A DNA stretch of 64,000 nt from Circinella minor (GCA_016758965.1 JAEPRB010000093.1:62001-126000), one strand, 5' to 3'; counted from the first letter of the stretch, positions 13,816 through 27,800 are shown. Made by a program: numbers and translations. Notes: generated by a model not told the origin, from the letters alone.

Positions 13816-16744
13816 ATGTCATCCACTATCAAATCAAAAGATAAAACTTCTGCTGGTCAAAAATTCTGGCATTTAAAAAAGCTCGCTCTCGGTAATAAAT
13901 CAAATACTAATGATCAAGCACCACAAAGACCACCTAGCCCTGCAGGTATATTATATATATTACAGTATTCAACCCATATTTCTATTTTTTTAGTTGTATG
14001 TGTCATATATATTAACTTTTATTCTTTTTCTTTATTTATAATAAAAATATGTAGAATCTACATTTTCTATAGATACCGATAGTCTCTGCGATAAAGATAT
14101 TTCAAAACCAAAAAGTAAAAGGTTAAGGTATATTGTATACTTTTTGTTGAAAGAAAAATAAAACCATATATGTGCATACTGCTTTGAAAAAAGAAAAAGG
14201 AAGTTAAGTAAAAAAAAAAAAAAATAGTGTATTACTTTCGAATCGCCGACAAGGAAATAATGGCAAAGTATCACCAACAAAGACGTTACCATCAGCAATG
14301 AGTGCACAGAACTTGCATGTTCTTTCTTCTTCCAATAATAATGGTCTTTTATCAAAAACAGACAACAATAATAATAATGCAGTGGCAACTAACGTACGAT
14401 CCGCAGCAGCAAGTGGAACACGTCAACGTACCATGTCACATACAGTTGGAGCAACAGCAGCTAATGATACGAGAGCTGCCTTTTTAAAAAGTCGACAAGC
14501 CGAAAATTCTGGTGGTCATGGATTAACTCGTCATGCAAGTGTGCGGGATATGAAGAGTCGGGCAACATCGTCAGGAGTGGGTGATAATAGATTACGATCC
14601 GCTTCTCCGCCAATGTGCAGCAAACCCAATGCAACTGAAGAGACTCTAATAGATCCTGCTATCCATCCTATCCTTACGAAAAAACGTAGTAGTTTACCTA
14701 CAGATTCAAGCAATAAACCTTCTCACCATGCTGATGATCGTACTAATACTCGTCGTGCTTTACGTCCTGCATCGTCATTCGCAAGTCTACGCGTTCGTCG
14801 ATCCCAACAACAACTTCAACAACAAGATGATTCAGCAAGATCAACCGATGAGTGGTCTTTCCATCAAATAAACAAGAATACTGTGTGTGCTGCCTCACCT
14901 CCCCCTACACCAACAAGTCCTCGCTTAGGTAGATCAAATACAATGCAAAATTTATCACAACCTGGATCACCACGTACACCTACTCGTCCATCAGCACCAC
15001 GCTCACGTGGTAGTTTACCACCCACTTTTGGAACTGCCTCGCAGAACAATAATAGCAACAATAAGAACCCGAATACATCAGACGAAGAAATGTTTTCATC
15101 AACAGAAGAATTAGCTTGGTCACGTAGTAGTGATGAAGATGGGACTGTCGTTATTAATAACAAAGATGAAGATGGTGATAGTATGGATTTATCATCGGAT
15201 TCAGATCATAATTCAAAACGGTCAGAGGCATATTGGCGCAGCAAGCTTGATAAGGAACGGGCTGTCGTTAAGGCATTGCAACGGCAAAAAGAAGGTAAAC
15301 AAATATAAATAGTTAGTGGCATGACAGTATAATAGACATTTGTCTTTCTTTAAACTAAACATCATATACAATATAATATTATTATAGCATGTAACAAAGA
15401 TATTACATTTTTAAGTCAATCAGTTGATGAATTAACTAATGAAAAACACGTCTTATCAACAAAATATGAATTGGAAAAGGTAGTTATTTTTTTTATTTGA
15501 TACCATTGTCAGCATACCGAAAACTTACAGTATGTTTTTTCTGGGAAATAGACATCCAGACAACGATTTCAAGATGATTTATCGTCTGTTACTGATAAAT
15601 TAAATGAGGCGACCAAGCAAGTTAGGTAAAAAAAAAATCGTTCCTCCTTTCTTGGTAATACTATTTTTAAAGTTATAGCTAATATTTAATATACATTTAT
15701 ATCATTTTATAGACAGCTTGTCATTGAGAAAAGTGAGCTTGAGAAGGTCATGAATGAACGAAGACTTATTCATGAAAAAGCCTTGAATGAGCATATATCC
15801 AAGCTTGGAAAAGAAAAATGTTCAGAAAACCTTAGCGATGAAAATTTACAGACACAACTACGTCATTCACAAGATCAAGTAAGAGTTCTCAAAGCGACCA
15901 TGGAACAATTCTTACGCATGGGTATTTTCAGCGATGATATGTCTATGTGGGGAGATATTGCCTCAAGGTACAATACAACAATGAAAGCAAGGTAAGATAC
16001 ATTTATACTAATTTCACTGGCATACATATTATTATGGAAAAAAGATATAAATAATTTGTTTTCAAAAAAAAAAACACACCATTTAGTGCATTCGAGTCAC
16101 TTGTTCAGGATGGTCCAAAACCACACCAGCAACAACAGCAACAAGGATCAAAATTAGTAGCAGCAACAACTCAGGCATCATCCGAGAATACGAAAAAAGA
16201 AGATTCAGCATTACCAGAAATCAAGTCTGTTGCCGATTTAGACAACTCTTTAAGAGAACTCCTTCGGGAAAAGGAACTCGTACGTGGATTTTATATTCTT
16301 GTTACATGTTTAGTACTACTTATTCTATTCACTTAACGCAAATACACTTACAAAAATATACAATGATTATAATCATTATCCTTTCCATTCGTCTTCTAAG
16401 CTCACTCACATTACTCTACACCACATTTTCAACTATTCATTTTTTTTATTGTTACTATTTACATTATCTACTTTAACTAGTTCTATTAATATGCTACATT
16501 TTATACTTGACGAATTTAATTTTAATCATCCTCTCTTTAATTTTTTTCTATATATATATATTTATATTTGTAACCTCTATAATTATGGTTATAATAGCTT
16601 CAATCAGAATATAGCAAGATCCCTATTACTGGCGTCAACGCACTCACACGTCGTCGTAAAGAAGAGCTTGAAGCTCGATTGGACCAAGTGGATTCACGAA
16701 TGAGCAAGATTAAGCTTAAGCATCGTGACCTCTTAAAAAAATAG
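13816..16744 (+). CDS. Ser-rich coiled-coil protein of unknown function
   Basis: Eight exons: 13816-13945, 14055-14127, 14228-15294, 15388-15479, 15552-15625, 15713-15991, 16087-16279 and 16598-16744. All phases agree and the product is 684 residues. Residues about 60-420 are disordered and basic, with several S/T-P sites (PPPTPTSPR, GSPRTPTRP), typical of a phosphorylated scaffold. An acidic patch (TSDEEMFSSTEEL) follows. From about residue 400 to 560 the sequence is predicted coiled coil (EAYWRSKLDKERAVVKALQ, QLVIEKSELEKVMNERR). The last about 50 residues are basic and helical (RRRKEELEARLDQVDSRM). A microtubule or cortical scaffold would fit, but this is inference; I do not recognise an orthologue. 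Intron 7 (16280-16597) is the longest, at 318 nt. Confidence 0.85.
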
Positions 16745-17227
16745 TAGCAATATAGTTTACCCCTTCCCAAACATTATAGCACACACACACATATATATAT
16801 AATACGTATCACAAAAAAATTAGCATTCCATTTAAAGAGTACGTAATAAGAATAAAAAGTATTTTTTTTTTCTTTTTTAATAAGAGTATATACGGTACGT
16901 ATGTAAAACAAGTAAAGTGGGAGAGTGAAAAAAAAGAAAGCGAAAAACATAAAGAAAAAAGGGACAAAGAAGAAAAAAGTGTGTAATGATAAGTTCTTTA
17001 ATTGCTTATAAAAGATTTTCCATACAAGATTTTTAAAGAAAGAAAAAGTATAGAAATAAACAAATCAGTTTATGTAAAAAAAAAAAAAAAATGTTAGAAA
17101 AATGGGTGAAAAAAAGTAAAGATTTATAAACTAAATGATAACGAAGATTGTGGTTATATATATATATATATATTACGCGGGAAAATAAGGCAGGTTAAAA
17201 AAGAATGATAAGTTATATATTTTTATT
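16745..17227. other. convergent 3' intergenic region
   Basis: A 483 bp gap between the 3' ends of two convergent genes. It is extremely A-rich with a (TA)n run at about 17155-17173 and several A homopolymers. It should hold both 3' UTRs; nothing else is seen. Confidence 0.5.
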
Positions 17228-19098
17228 TTATTTCGAGATAGTAGTAGCATTTGTTCCTAAAGGTCCAAAATATGAATATTCGCCACAACCACCAAAAAAA
17301 CGAGGATTGATTGCTTCCATGCTTGTATTACTAGCCTTGGCTGCCGGTCGACATGCCCAAGTACGTACCCAAGATAAAAAATGCTCTCTCTCATGATCGT
17401 TTACGCATACCTCAATCACATCCTTTGTTTTTTCTTCTCCCTCATCATCTTCTTCAACTATCATTTCTTCCATCATATCCTCTTCCATTAAAGTACGTGG
17501 AGATTCCAAAAATGAAGAACTACTGGTTGTTGTCGTATCATCAGTAAGTTCACAGATCCTATAAGGCGGTGGCTCAAGTCGTTGATCACAAACACTAGTG
17601 GGCTGACTATGAAAACTGCTGATACTACTTCCAGAAGAAGATGCACGTTTTGGCCTTGGTGAGGTAACGGATGAAGACGATGTCGATGGTACTGCCGCTG
17701 TTGTTGGCAACTTAACTACAGCTGAGGCTGCACCAGAAGTTTCTCTTAATGAGATTTGAAGTGGGACCTTTGTCAATGGAGATGTACGCATATTATTGTT
17801 GTTAATATTATTGCCATTATTACCATTGTTATTAGAATAACTATAACTATTATTACTATTCGTCGTTGTTCGGGATGATTTGTTAAATCTCATGCGCTGT
17901 GAAGATGATAATGATCGTGAAGGAGTAGGACTAACCAAAGGTGATGGAGGATGGTGATGGTGATGATAATGATGACTATTATTGTTACTATTATTACTAT
18001 TACTATTATTATTATTATGGGAATTATTATTGTTGCTATTGTTATTATGATTATGATGGTAGTGATGGTGATGATGATGTGAGTTTCGTTTCGAAGTTGT
18101 TACTGTTGTTGAAGTGGTTGATACCGATGATCCAGAATTTCTTTTAGGTACAAGTGCTTTCAAACGTTCTAATTCAATATCATAAGGGGACATATTCATT
18201 TCTTCGTTGTTTTCATCCGTTTCCGTTGTAGGAGGACAAAATACTTTAGCTTTAATTGCATTTGGATTACCCCATGCGGATCGTCCACTATCATGACGTT
18301 TATCTGGGATTGCTTCTTCTACTAATGTCGGAAACTCACTATCTTGAAGTGATGACGATGTACTGCTTGCGTTGGATGGGGTTGATCGATGTAATGATGT
18401 TGGTTTTTTTACTCTAGATGTGGTAGTAATGGAAGGAAGGGCAGGGAGAGTAGCTGTATTTGTGGCGACAGTTGTTGTAGTAGTAGTAGTAGCGTTATCA
18501 TTATGGAGTAATTTATTAGATGGAAGCTTATATGAGGGACGACCTGGATAAGGTGATGAATTGGATGATCGTGGAGCTGGATTACGATATTTTCCTAAAT
18601 GCGTTGAATTGTAAAGGTCATATTCAATGAAAATGTAAGCTTTATCCAGACGAAAAAAAAAAATTGAAATTTTTTTTAAAAAAAAGAGAGAGATATATAT
18701 ATTGAAAACCAACCTTGCACTGCGCGTTGTTGTGGAGAGATAGCAGTTGGACTACCAGCTGTTATTTAATATCAAATAAAAATGTTATTATTAATATCCA
18801 AACTTCATTGTTTATTTGTTTTCTTATCCTTTTACCCAGTTACTTTATTTTATTGTTTCTTTTTGTTGTCTATCCTTCAACTCCAGCTTTCTGACTTACT
18901 TGCTGAAAAAGATGAAAATGCTAGATTTGATGATTTATTCGATTCCTTACTATTGGACATCCAGCTTGGCGCGAATACATATGCAGCAGGACTAGTAAGA
19001 CGACCAGACGGAGATTTTTTCGACGCTCCAACAGCAGCATTGGATGACGAAAGGCGCGCCACACTGTGTTCGTCTGTTGAAGAAGCAACAGGGGACAT
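17228..19098 (-). CDS. low-complexity Ser/Asn/His-rich protein of unknown function
   Basis: Three exons on minus: 18900-19098, 18714-18758 and 17228-18594, 536 residues. The middle exon is 45 nt and its downstream donor is the non-consensus GTTGGT, but both junctions keep frame (residues TGSPTAISPQQ across it). Recognisable pieces are an acidic short motif SEFPTLVEE followed by SAWGNPNAIKAK, like the EFPTL/W motifs seen in several RNA-binding proteins, and a His/Asn tract at about residues 252-294. An acidic segment (MEEDMMEEMIVEEDDEGEE) precedes a more ordered C-terminus (HEREHFLSWVRTWACRP). The upstream in-frame sequence stays open to about 19189 without another ATG, so a further 5' exon cannot be excluded. 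Function unknown. Confidence 0.75.
17957..18084 (-). repeat. ATG/ATT trinucleotide tract coding for poly-His/poly-Asn
   Basis: Imperfect trinucleotide runs read on the minus strand as CAT/CAC (His) and AAT/AAC (Asn). The resulting stretch has about 20 His and 20 Asn with interspersed Ser and Tyr. It lies inside the coding exon of the Ser/Asn/His-rich protein. Codons alternate synonymously, suggesting an old tract rather than recent slippage. Confidence 0.8.
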
Positions 19099-22000
19099 AC
19101 GGCGGGTTTCTGCTATTTTCGTTTTTTTTTGCTGTTGTTGGGATTTTTTGGAATTCTTAGTAGTTTTGCTGTCCTTGTGATGTAAAAGTTATTTGTTAAT
19201 TGTTGATAAGTGTTGCTATTGTTTTTTTTTTGGTAAAGATAATAAAAGTTGTTGTTATGGTTACTTTTTAATGTCGAGTCAGTCGGTATAGAGATAGTGA
19301 AAGTGAGATGATTGGTTAATAATAGTAATAATGAACTTTTTTTCAGCTAAAAGAAAATAAAAGTATAAGGATTTGCGCAGGATAGAAAATATTAAAGAAG
19401 GGAAAAGGAAGAATAGGGTGAGAAAGCGGGAGAGCGAAAGAGATGGAGAGAGAGAGAGAGCGAGAAAAACGGCTTATATTTATAAAATATAAATATATAT
19501 AATGAACTGTATATATATATTTTTTGTGTATCCCTGCTTGGTGTGTGTGTGTATGTGTTGAGCTATATAAATTGGTGGAGCAGGGTATTTTTTTTTTTTT
19601 TTTTGTACAAATGAAATAAATTAAGTAAAAAAAGGATTTTTTATAAGATGGTTATGATAACTTTGCTGTAAAAAAAAAAGGTACTGCTCAAGCAGCACTA
19701 AGATGCTTTGTTGATAAGATGAGAATGTTGAAAAAGGATTTGATTTTCTTGAATAGTAATAATATTAATAAGGGAGGTTGTTTGTTAATAATTGACGAAG
19801 AAAGTACGAAGAGAAAAAAATTGACAGAAGCCGAATCGGCAGCTCAAGTCAGTACATGCAACTTGTTGTTTTTACAGTTTGTCGTTAAAAAGACCTAAAG
19901 TAGGTTGAAATGGAATAGAATGATGTATAAATAGTATTCAATGAAAATAATAATAATAAAGAGAACAAGTGAGAAAGAAAAAAAAAAAAAAGAGAGAGAG
20001 AGAGAGCGGCAAGAAAAGAATTATAATTATCTTACTCGATACATAATACCTCAGTTTTGTGAGCTATTCCATTTTTAATCAAAAATTAAATATATATTTA
20101 TATATTTTGCATAAAATCATCATCAGTTCAACGTAAGGTAGAAAAAATAACACACATACTATTACTATTACTATGGTTATTATTTTAACAAGTTAAGAAA
20201 CAATTGTGTATTAAACATCGCAATATATCACCATCAAATAATACATTATTACGATTTTATTATTTACATTTAAGATACTGACAGGACTTGGCCAATAATA
20301 TTTGACTATTCGCTAGTTAGGTTACAGGCCTTTTTTTGCCTTACCAAAACCAATTCCGTCCAAATAAGTTTGATTCGTATAATTTCATTTTATCAGCGGT
20401 TATCTACTTTCGATGTTAATTATTATTGAAAGCAGCAATGCATGGCAGTATACATATATTTTGCAGCTTAAATATTAAACCCAGCATCATCGTCAATTAT
20501 ATTATCGATTCAAGTGAAATATCCATGGAAAGGGGACCATGCGTTCCAATTATCAACATCAAAGAATTAATTTGTTTTACGGTGTTATCTTTATACAACT
20601 TCAATTGACATGGTGAGCTACCGGAAATCATCATATTATTAAGACATATAATACTTATTATTAGAATGTCATAAAACAAAAGTGATCTAGTTTTCCTCAA
20701 TTTTCTATTAATAACATTCATTGTAGAATTTAATAACACCTTTTCCTGTGTATATTATTTATCTATAATAATAAAAAAAAAAAACCCCAAGCTCACTGAA
20801 GAGAGGGGTGATCATTATATATAAGTAACATTATTTATAAGAAATAGAAAGATACTAAGGGCATAGGGCAAGAAATATTTACTAAAATACAAGCTAACAC
20901 AATCTATTTCGAAATAAATGGAAATAAGCAGGTCATTACACAAAAACAAAAGAATTTTATAAAACAAATAAAACATTTTTGCCAAAAAAAAAATCTTAAT
21001 TATAGAAGTAGTAGAAGGAAGTGATGGATATGTTTAATACAAAATCCATTTAACAACTTTTTTTAATCGAGCACAAATAGGATAAATATCAAAGGGGGGG
21101 GGGAGTTTTTAACTCAAAGGAAACCAGTCCAGTCACGCATGCTTCTTACAAAGCATTTGAATTCCTGGAGGTTCGGTTTTTTTCATTGATGGCCATATTT
21201 CTTTTTTCAGCAAGAACTACCATAAATCATCAGTATGGTACTTTACCGTTCTTCTATGTATGAGATAACTACAAAAAACCATGGTGGCCATGTTGTCGTC
21301 AGTTTATAATTTCATCTCGGAGTATCGACTGGAGAATTGATAACCTTTTTAATATTTGTGTTTACCCAGCACTCTATAATCGGGTAAATTTATCAACCCA
21401 CATTCTCACCATTAATACAATTTTGATTTATTTTATATAACAAAACTTTTCTGAATATAATTTTATTGAAAAACATGCTATTTAAAATATATATATTATG
21501 TCTCAAAAAGTAAAACTGAATTTGAAGTAAGAATTTTTTGAATTATTGATGTTATCGACCAAGATAATTGCTACGAACTCACCTATATTTTACCCTTATG
21601 GAGATCCAACACATAAAAAATCGTCAAAACATCATTTAAACCATAAAGGCTGTAGTAACGAATTATCATACTCAGTAGTACCAATTAAAGCGACCATATA
21701 TAACTTTGAAGGTATATACCCCTTAATTACCATGGCTGTATGTTATGTACTAGTCTTGCACATAGATATATCAATCAATCAACCATTATCGATCAGCATT
21801 TTTGTTTATTTCTACGTAAGAAGAAGAGAACAGTAACTCATTCTTTATATTTATCGTTTTGAATTTAGGGTACTTTTTTTCCTTTGTTGCTTTTTTTTTT
21901 GTTTATTTACTTTACCTTGAAATTAATCTAAAAGAGGATAAGCTCAAGCTAATGTGTGGTCAATTTATTCCATAACATAAAGATATATTTGTAATGCTTC

Positions 22001-23394
22001 TTCGGTACGTAAATTATCCATATACCAAAAAATAAATGAATTTCAATCCGTGATTTAAGCTATTTTTTTCATGATCTGTCTTCCCGTTTATCCCATCGAA
22101 AGTTAGTAGTTGGGTTAATCGGTTTTACAGTAGTTTTACAGTAGTATCCGACCTGTGTATGTGGGTACACACAGCGGTAATTTGGGTTTTCATATTAAAT
22201 ATACATATATATTCATGTTCATAGCAGTACAAAACGAGTTGGAAAAAAAAAGCAACTGTGCACTCAGACGTACTGCTATGTTCATGTGTAATTTTTAAAA
22301 AAAATAGGAAATTTCCACTACGTAGTCGTATTCATGAAAAAGAGTGTGCTAATATTAGTTTTACATAGATACTTAAAGTGTAATTACAATATATGTATAA
22401 TAGATGGTGTATAAATAGCGAGACACGGCACTATTAGATTCGATTGTCGTTTATCTTTGAAAAGGTTACATAAGCTAGAATGTCTATGAGGACCGAAATG
22501 ATATTACGTATACAGTATTTTTTTGAGACGTCTGTGGTAACTCCCTATTGTCTAAGACCTAAATCTGAAATAATCATTTTTGCCAAATTATTACTCAATG
22601 TTGTTTTCCGCTACTTTATTCAGAATATAGGTTATAATACATGTCTTTTAGTCTATTCAAGTGCGACTGGACAGTATAAATAGTATTATGAACCACAGTT
22701 AGCATTGGGGGAGGGAAGGTCATTTGGTGAAGATCACCAATGATAAAACTCAAGAACCCAAAAAACGTTCTTACGTATTATTAATGTTTGGTGTTGGGAC
22801 TTGGTAACACCTGTAGCCCTTAGTACTAGTGTAGCATCATCATTGAACTATCAAATATGATAATGTATGTTCTTTCACATGATTATTATCATAATCTGAA
22901 ATCCGATTTTTTTTTTCTTTTTTAGACCATAATATCTAAGTAGTTCATACATGCCGATATCTTATAAGTAGTCAATTCATGGTTTGCGGGATATTATACC
23001 AGTTATATTTTCTACAAATACTTACTTTTACACAGCTATGTCCGTTTTCAACAAATAAGACACTCGATAATCTACTTGCTCGATTTGATGTCCTATTTTA
23101 TTAAAACTTCTCGTTAGGTTAAAATTAAAAGTATCTTTTCACAATATGTTTGTTAGAGCGAGCAATTCTTGAATCGCTCGTCTAATATCACTATCACCAT
23201 AGTAAGACAAAATTCGCAAAGTATGCAAAATACAACAAAGCACTGGAACCTGGATTACACAAAGAAAAGTTTATAGCTTCATTATGATTCAATCAATTTA
23301 TTTTACGTCCATCGCAGTTTTCTACTTTTCATTCTATCATAGTCAATATTTTTTGTCATACTGTATGTGCTAATTATCAGAATTATAACTGTTA
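19099..23394. other. gene desert, left part
   Basis: About 4.3 kb between the start of the Ser/Asn/His-rich gene and the inverted-repeat element. It has purine microsatellites ((GA)n near 19450 and 19991-20006), homopolymers, a G-run near 21097 and a short inverted repeat at 22220-22280. All frames are stop-rich; open stretches do not exceed about 100 codons and none looks like a protein family. Confidence 0.5.
22220..22280. repeat. short perfect inverted repeat (11-bp arms)
   Basis: CATAGCAGTAC at 22220-22230 is matched by its exact complement GTACTGCTATG at 22270-22280, with a 39 bp spacer. It could form a small hairpin. No flanking direct repeat was found, so it is not clearly a transposon. 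Confidence 0.5.
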
Positions 23395-23737
23395 CAGCCA
23401 ACCCCCGCTTTTGCACCTCCCACTTTTGCAAATCTCCCGATTCTACACCATTTGTTTTTGGAATGTTAAAAATACTTAATAAAATCGCAACTTGCAACTT
23501 GCATCAAGGTTTTTGGGCGAGTTGCGCTAATCGGGAGTAAACTGTACTATAATTTGATAATTATGTATAGTATTCTTATATATCATTATCCAAATATGAA
23601 AATATCCACAATGCCAGCAAAGAATAATTGATGAGATTCCGTATTTAAATATATATCAAGTCTCGCTTGTTGCAAGTCTTTAATTCTGGAACAAAAAATC
23701 AGGAAATTTCAGATGTGCAAAATCCGGGGGTTGACTG
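23395..23737. mobile_element. MITE-like element with pogo/Tc1-mariner-type ends
   Basis: The left end begins CAGCCAACCCCCG and the right end, read on the minus strand, begins CAGTCAACCCCCG. The similarity continues through TTTTGCAC-TC for about 26 bp with few mismatches. Both ends abut TA (23393-23394 and 23738-23739), the target duplication of the Tc1/mariner superfamily. The CAGTcAACyCCCG start resembles the pogo/Tigger/Fot1 group, which is family knowledge. A third, diverged terminus (minus strand CAGTTTACTCCCGATT, ending at 23544 and also followed by TA) lies inside, pointing to a nested or composite structure. The 343 bp have no transposase ORF, so it is non-autonomous. Confidence 0.75.
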
Positions 23738-26700
23738 TACTAGCTTTACCAAAGGAACGAAGAGTCGAAGAAAACATAAAAATACAACGATGAATTAAAA
23801 AAAAATTAGTTGAGAAAAATAGCCAAACACAAAGACAAAACTTCTTACATGTTCATTACATATATATGACAATTCATCGTAGGCAGAATAGTAAAACTGA
23901 CAGCAATAAGGTTAGTATTCTTCATAACATCTATGAGTTATGTACCGTACTTTTCGATCACCAATAACTTAAATTCAAAGACTTCACTACAGATTGATCT
24001 ACAACCTGCACCATTATATTTTTTAGAAAGTCTATTGCTCTAATTTAGTACCCAATTTACTCCGTACGTATAATAACATATGATATTTCCCATTTATTGG
24101 ATGACAAAATATTTTTATTAGTCATTATTTTACTAACCCGACAATGTTTATACTTGCTATTTAAGTTTCCAAAAAGAAAAAAAAAATAGTTCTGCAGAAA
24201 AAGATGTGCAGGAGTGTGGATATTTGTTTTATTTTTACTCATAAAAGTAAATATGGAAAAAGAGAAGAGCAATTCTAACGGACTAGTAATGTGCAAGATT
24301 GCCTCTTTGTATATGAGTTCTATGAGGAGTATGACACGAAAACTGTCTTTGGATATTTAAACTTTTACATTTACCACTTTGTACACTTTCTACATCAATA
24401 AGTACGTAGTATAGTATGAGTAAAAAAATATTATGTACATATCTAATGCTGCTTCTGTAAGTTGCTGTTGTTGCCAAACATGCGTGAAAGTAGCACCAAC
24501 ACCAACATTATAAGCATCAGTAGCAATAAGAATTATTTTACACATAATAATACGTATTCTGAGAATATATGAAGACGTATTAATATATCCATAATTTTGA
24601 TTATATGTCTATTTCATTAGAATCCGGGGTTTACAATTAAGAAAAATAAAATAAAAGAGAAAAAAAGGCGTAAAAATGAAACGCATGAACAATGCATGAT
24701 AGTGCATTAACGCCACATTTAGTAAAAGAAATCAACATTATAACAGAAAAACTCTAAGCTCGGATAGCATAAAATAGTGTTAGATCAGACACTTTTTCGC
24801 TGGAATATACGTAAAACGTCTTTTTGATTTCATTGTAACACAATTCAAGCAAAAATAAGAAACATGTATTTAGTATTAACTTTGGCTTGTTGGTTATGAT
24901 AATTTAGTAATTGAATTTTCTGTGACGTTACTTAACATTGCCAAATGTATAAAGCTTTTTTTTATATGTCATAAATGCAGATATTACAAAAAAAAAATTA
25001 CATTACCTGTAATTGGTTTTAATATTATATTAAAAACAAAAGTTCATGAATGATTTTTTTTTTTTTGGTATCAGCATATGTACGTAGTTGTAAAATTTTC
25101 ATTAAATAGAGCCTCCTCTCTTCCCCTTCTTCCATCTAAAATTGAAAATTGATACGATCATATCGTGAGACTATCCCTGCATTGAATGAATATTATTATT
25201 CCTATTGTACTACATCTACTAAAATCTGAAACGATTTGTATCGATAGAAGAAAAAGGGTGTATGATAATAATAATTTTATTACGTATAAGGGAATTAAAA
25301 CCCAATGCAAAGTCTTTTATATTAAAAAGCGTAAGATATAGAACTGCATACGTTTTAACCTTTCAAAGCTTGAGTTAAATTAGGAGCCATACTCATTCCA
25401 ATGGAACTTTAGAGTTTTACAACATTTACACCATTAATACAATCTGTGATAGTATGAGGAAGAAAAAAGTATCATAATAGGATAATAGTGTGCAGATATT
25501 CACAAACAGATATTCGCAGCGGGTTCTGAAAGTAGGCAATCAGAGAAAAAATCGCTTGGAAGAACTTTGAGACCCTCTCGCTGTAAGATGAGATTTTGTT
25601 AAAAAAATGATAGTAAAAAATTGTACATTATAATAAAAAATAATCATCTAATGTATTTTTTTATATATAAATTCATTAATAGCTATATAGACTTATAAAA
25701 ATATAGCTTTAAACATAGAATATCTTTAAACTTAAAATATACACACTAATATTCGTTGAAATTCATGCTTTTTACACCAATTTTTGAAAAGTAAGAATAT
25801 TCGTACATCGACCAATCAGAATCGCTCCTCACAAATATTGAATTTCCTGCAAAAATTTGATGTTTGAGATCCGAAAGTAAATTTTACCATACATTATTTG
25901 TTTGTGCTGTGCCTAAACCATATGATAATGAGAACGCCAAATAGAATTTAATATATTTTGAATGGTGTTTACAAAAAGGAGTCGAAACCTTAATATTATG
26001 GAAAGGTACTATTAATAATGATACAACCATGAATCCATATTTCAAGCGTCTTTTTGTTTCTAGTGGCACATTTATAAGTATTACAAGCTAATTCTAATTT
26101 GTCAAGGGTGGAAGATTTCGACGAAAGACACGAAGCTTTAAAAAAATGTATCATTTTACGCCAACAATAAAACGGATGCTGTTGATTTTCTGGCTAATGG
26201 AAAAAGAGAAAGTTTAATTTCAACTTATGCCACAGCTGGTGAATTCAGAACTGTACGTACGTATACATATATACGTAATAATAATATTATATATTATTTC
26301 TTCAAAGATCTACGTACTATTTATCTACTTCATGCATTTTTTTGCGACGGTATCTTAATACTTTCGTTATGCATCGTATAGATATCTTTTGCCATTACCC
26401 TTGTCCTATTGTCATTGATGATGACTTTTTCAAATTATCTTACTCGATTAAATGAATTCCACATGTCTTGCTTTTTCTAATCAGTCTACATTAATTGAAA
26501 ATAAAATTTAAGTGTCAAGTATGTATAAAAGTTTTGCTATGTGATGATTTCAAAAAAAAAGTAAAAAGAAAAATGCAGCGAATCTCTCTTCCGTCGCACA
26601 TTCGGTATTTGCCGATCCCTGCTCTTTTTTTTTGCTCACGATAGTCCATTACAAGTAGGTTAACGGATTATCCTATATACTTTTCGCCTGGCAAGAGGAT

Positions 26701-27800
26701 GGCTTCATTTGATGATAAATTAAAACATAGGGTAGAAAAGACAATAATCTTAATAATTTTTTGTTCTGTAACAAATGATTTATTAATATTTAAATATATT
26801 CTCCTTGTCAATATTAACAATAATATAAACAGTAACAATACAATAATACGTAGAATACAAATGAAGCATGTAACAGTCAAGTATCATACATGAAAAACAT
26901 ATAATTAGAAGATTCTACTTATGCAGTCAGTTATCATTAAATTGGTGTGTTTGTATATATATATATATATATATATATCGGTCATCACCGTTATTATTTC
27001 TGTTTGGTTCTTATTATAGCGGTAGTTGACAATGATGATCTTTTGTTCCTGATTTTGATCGACACGTATATTAATTTTATAATAGCTTTTCTTTTCTACT
27101 ACGTACATTATATTATGCGTTTTAGTTTGCGAGGTATTAGTTCTAGTCTTCTCGGGTCTAAAATAATATTAATGTGAGATTATAGTAATCAGGCCAAATT
27201 TTAACCTTATAAAAAATAATAGCGTATCTCTTTTTTACTCTTATAATGGGAACTCCTTTTTGTAGATGCAATATTTTTCTGCAGGAGGTGTACTGGTATG
27301 AGGCGTACACTTTAAAATACACATAATCCTATCGAACCATACATGTATTATCTTCTTTTGCTTCTTGTAAAAAAAGCATAAAAAATAGAACAATCATCAA
27401 CAAAAAATATTTGCAATGAAAGGGGTTGAACAAAAAAGTACACAAAAAAACAAAAACAAGAAAATGGAGAATAAACCATATTATCAGTGCATGACATTGC
27501 ATAGTAAAATAAAGAATAGCCACATCTGGCGCATATAGTATCATATGTGCGTTTTCAAAATTATTATATACAATATCACAATTTATAATGTTGGTTATCA
27601 GCGATTATATAAAATTGATAATTGTCCTTATATTATTACATATATTCTAAGGCGATTTACAACATTTCAAAGAGTGGTTATAAATAATTTCTGACAATCG
27701 ATCGATTGAATAAGAGCAATTTTTTTTTCTTTTTTTTTTCTTTCTTTTTTTCTCTCTTCTCCTCTTCCTCTTTCTCTTCATATTTATAATACTATATGCA
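23738..27800. other. gene desert, right part
   Basis: About 4 kb, AT-rich. It contains a frameshifted coding-like fragment at 26111-26252, a (TA)n microsatellite near 26955-26979, a palindromic ACGTACGT-rich patch near 26255, and a pyrimidine-rich stretch at about 27719-27780 just upstream of the MFS transporter, presumably its promoter. No tRNA or intact gene is seen. Confidence 0.5.
26111..26252 (+). pseudogene. frameshifted coding-like fragment
   Basis: One frame from 26111 reads EDFDERHEALKKCIILRQQ then stops at 26168. A second frame from 26163 continues in the same style (NNKTDAVDFLANGKRESL, then TYATAGEFRT) up to a GTACGT donor-like site. The amino-acid composition is more protein-like than the surroundings, and the two parts are offset by a frameshift. 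No family is recognised. It may be a decayed exon or chance. Confidence 0.2.

Noticed and set aside
19099..19190. An N-terminal extension of the Ser/Asn/His-rich protein
   Set aside because: The frame stays open but has no ATG before the stop, so the first Met at 19098 was used. An unseen upstream exon remains possible.
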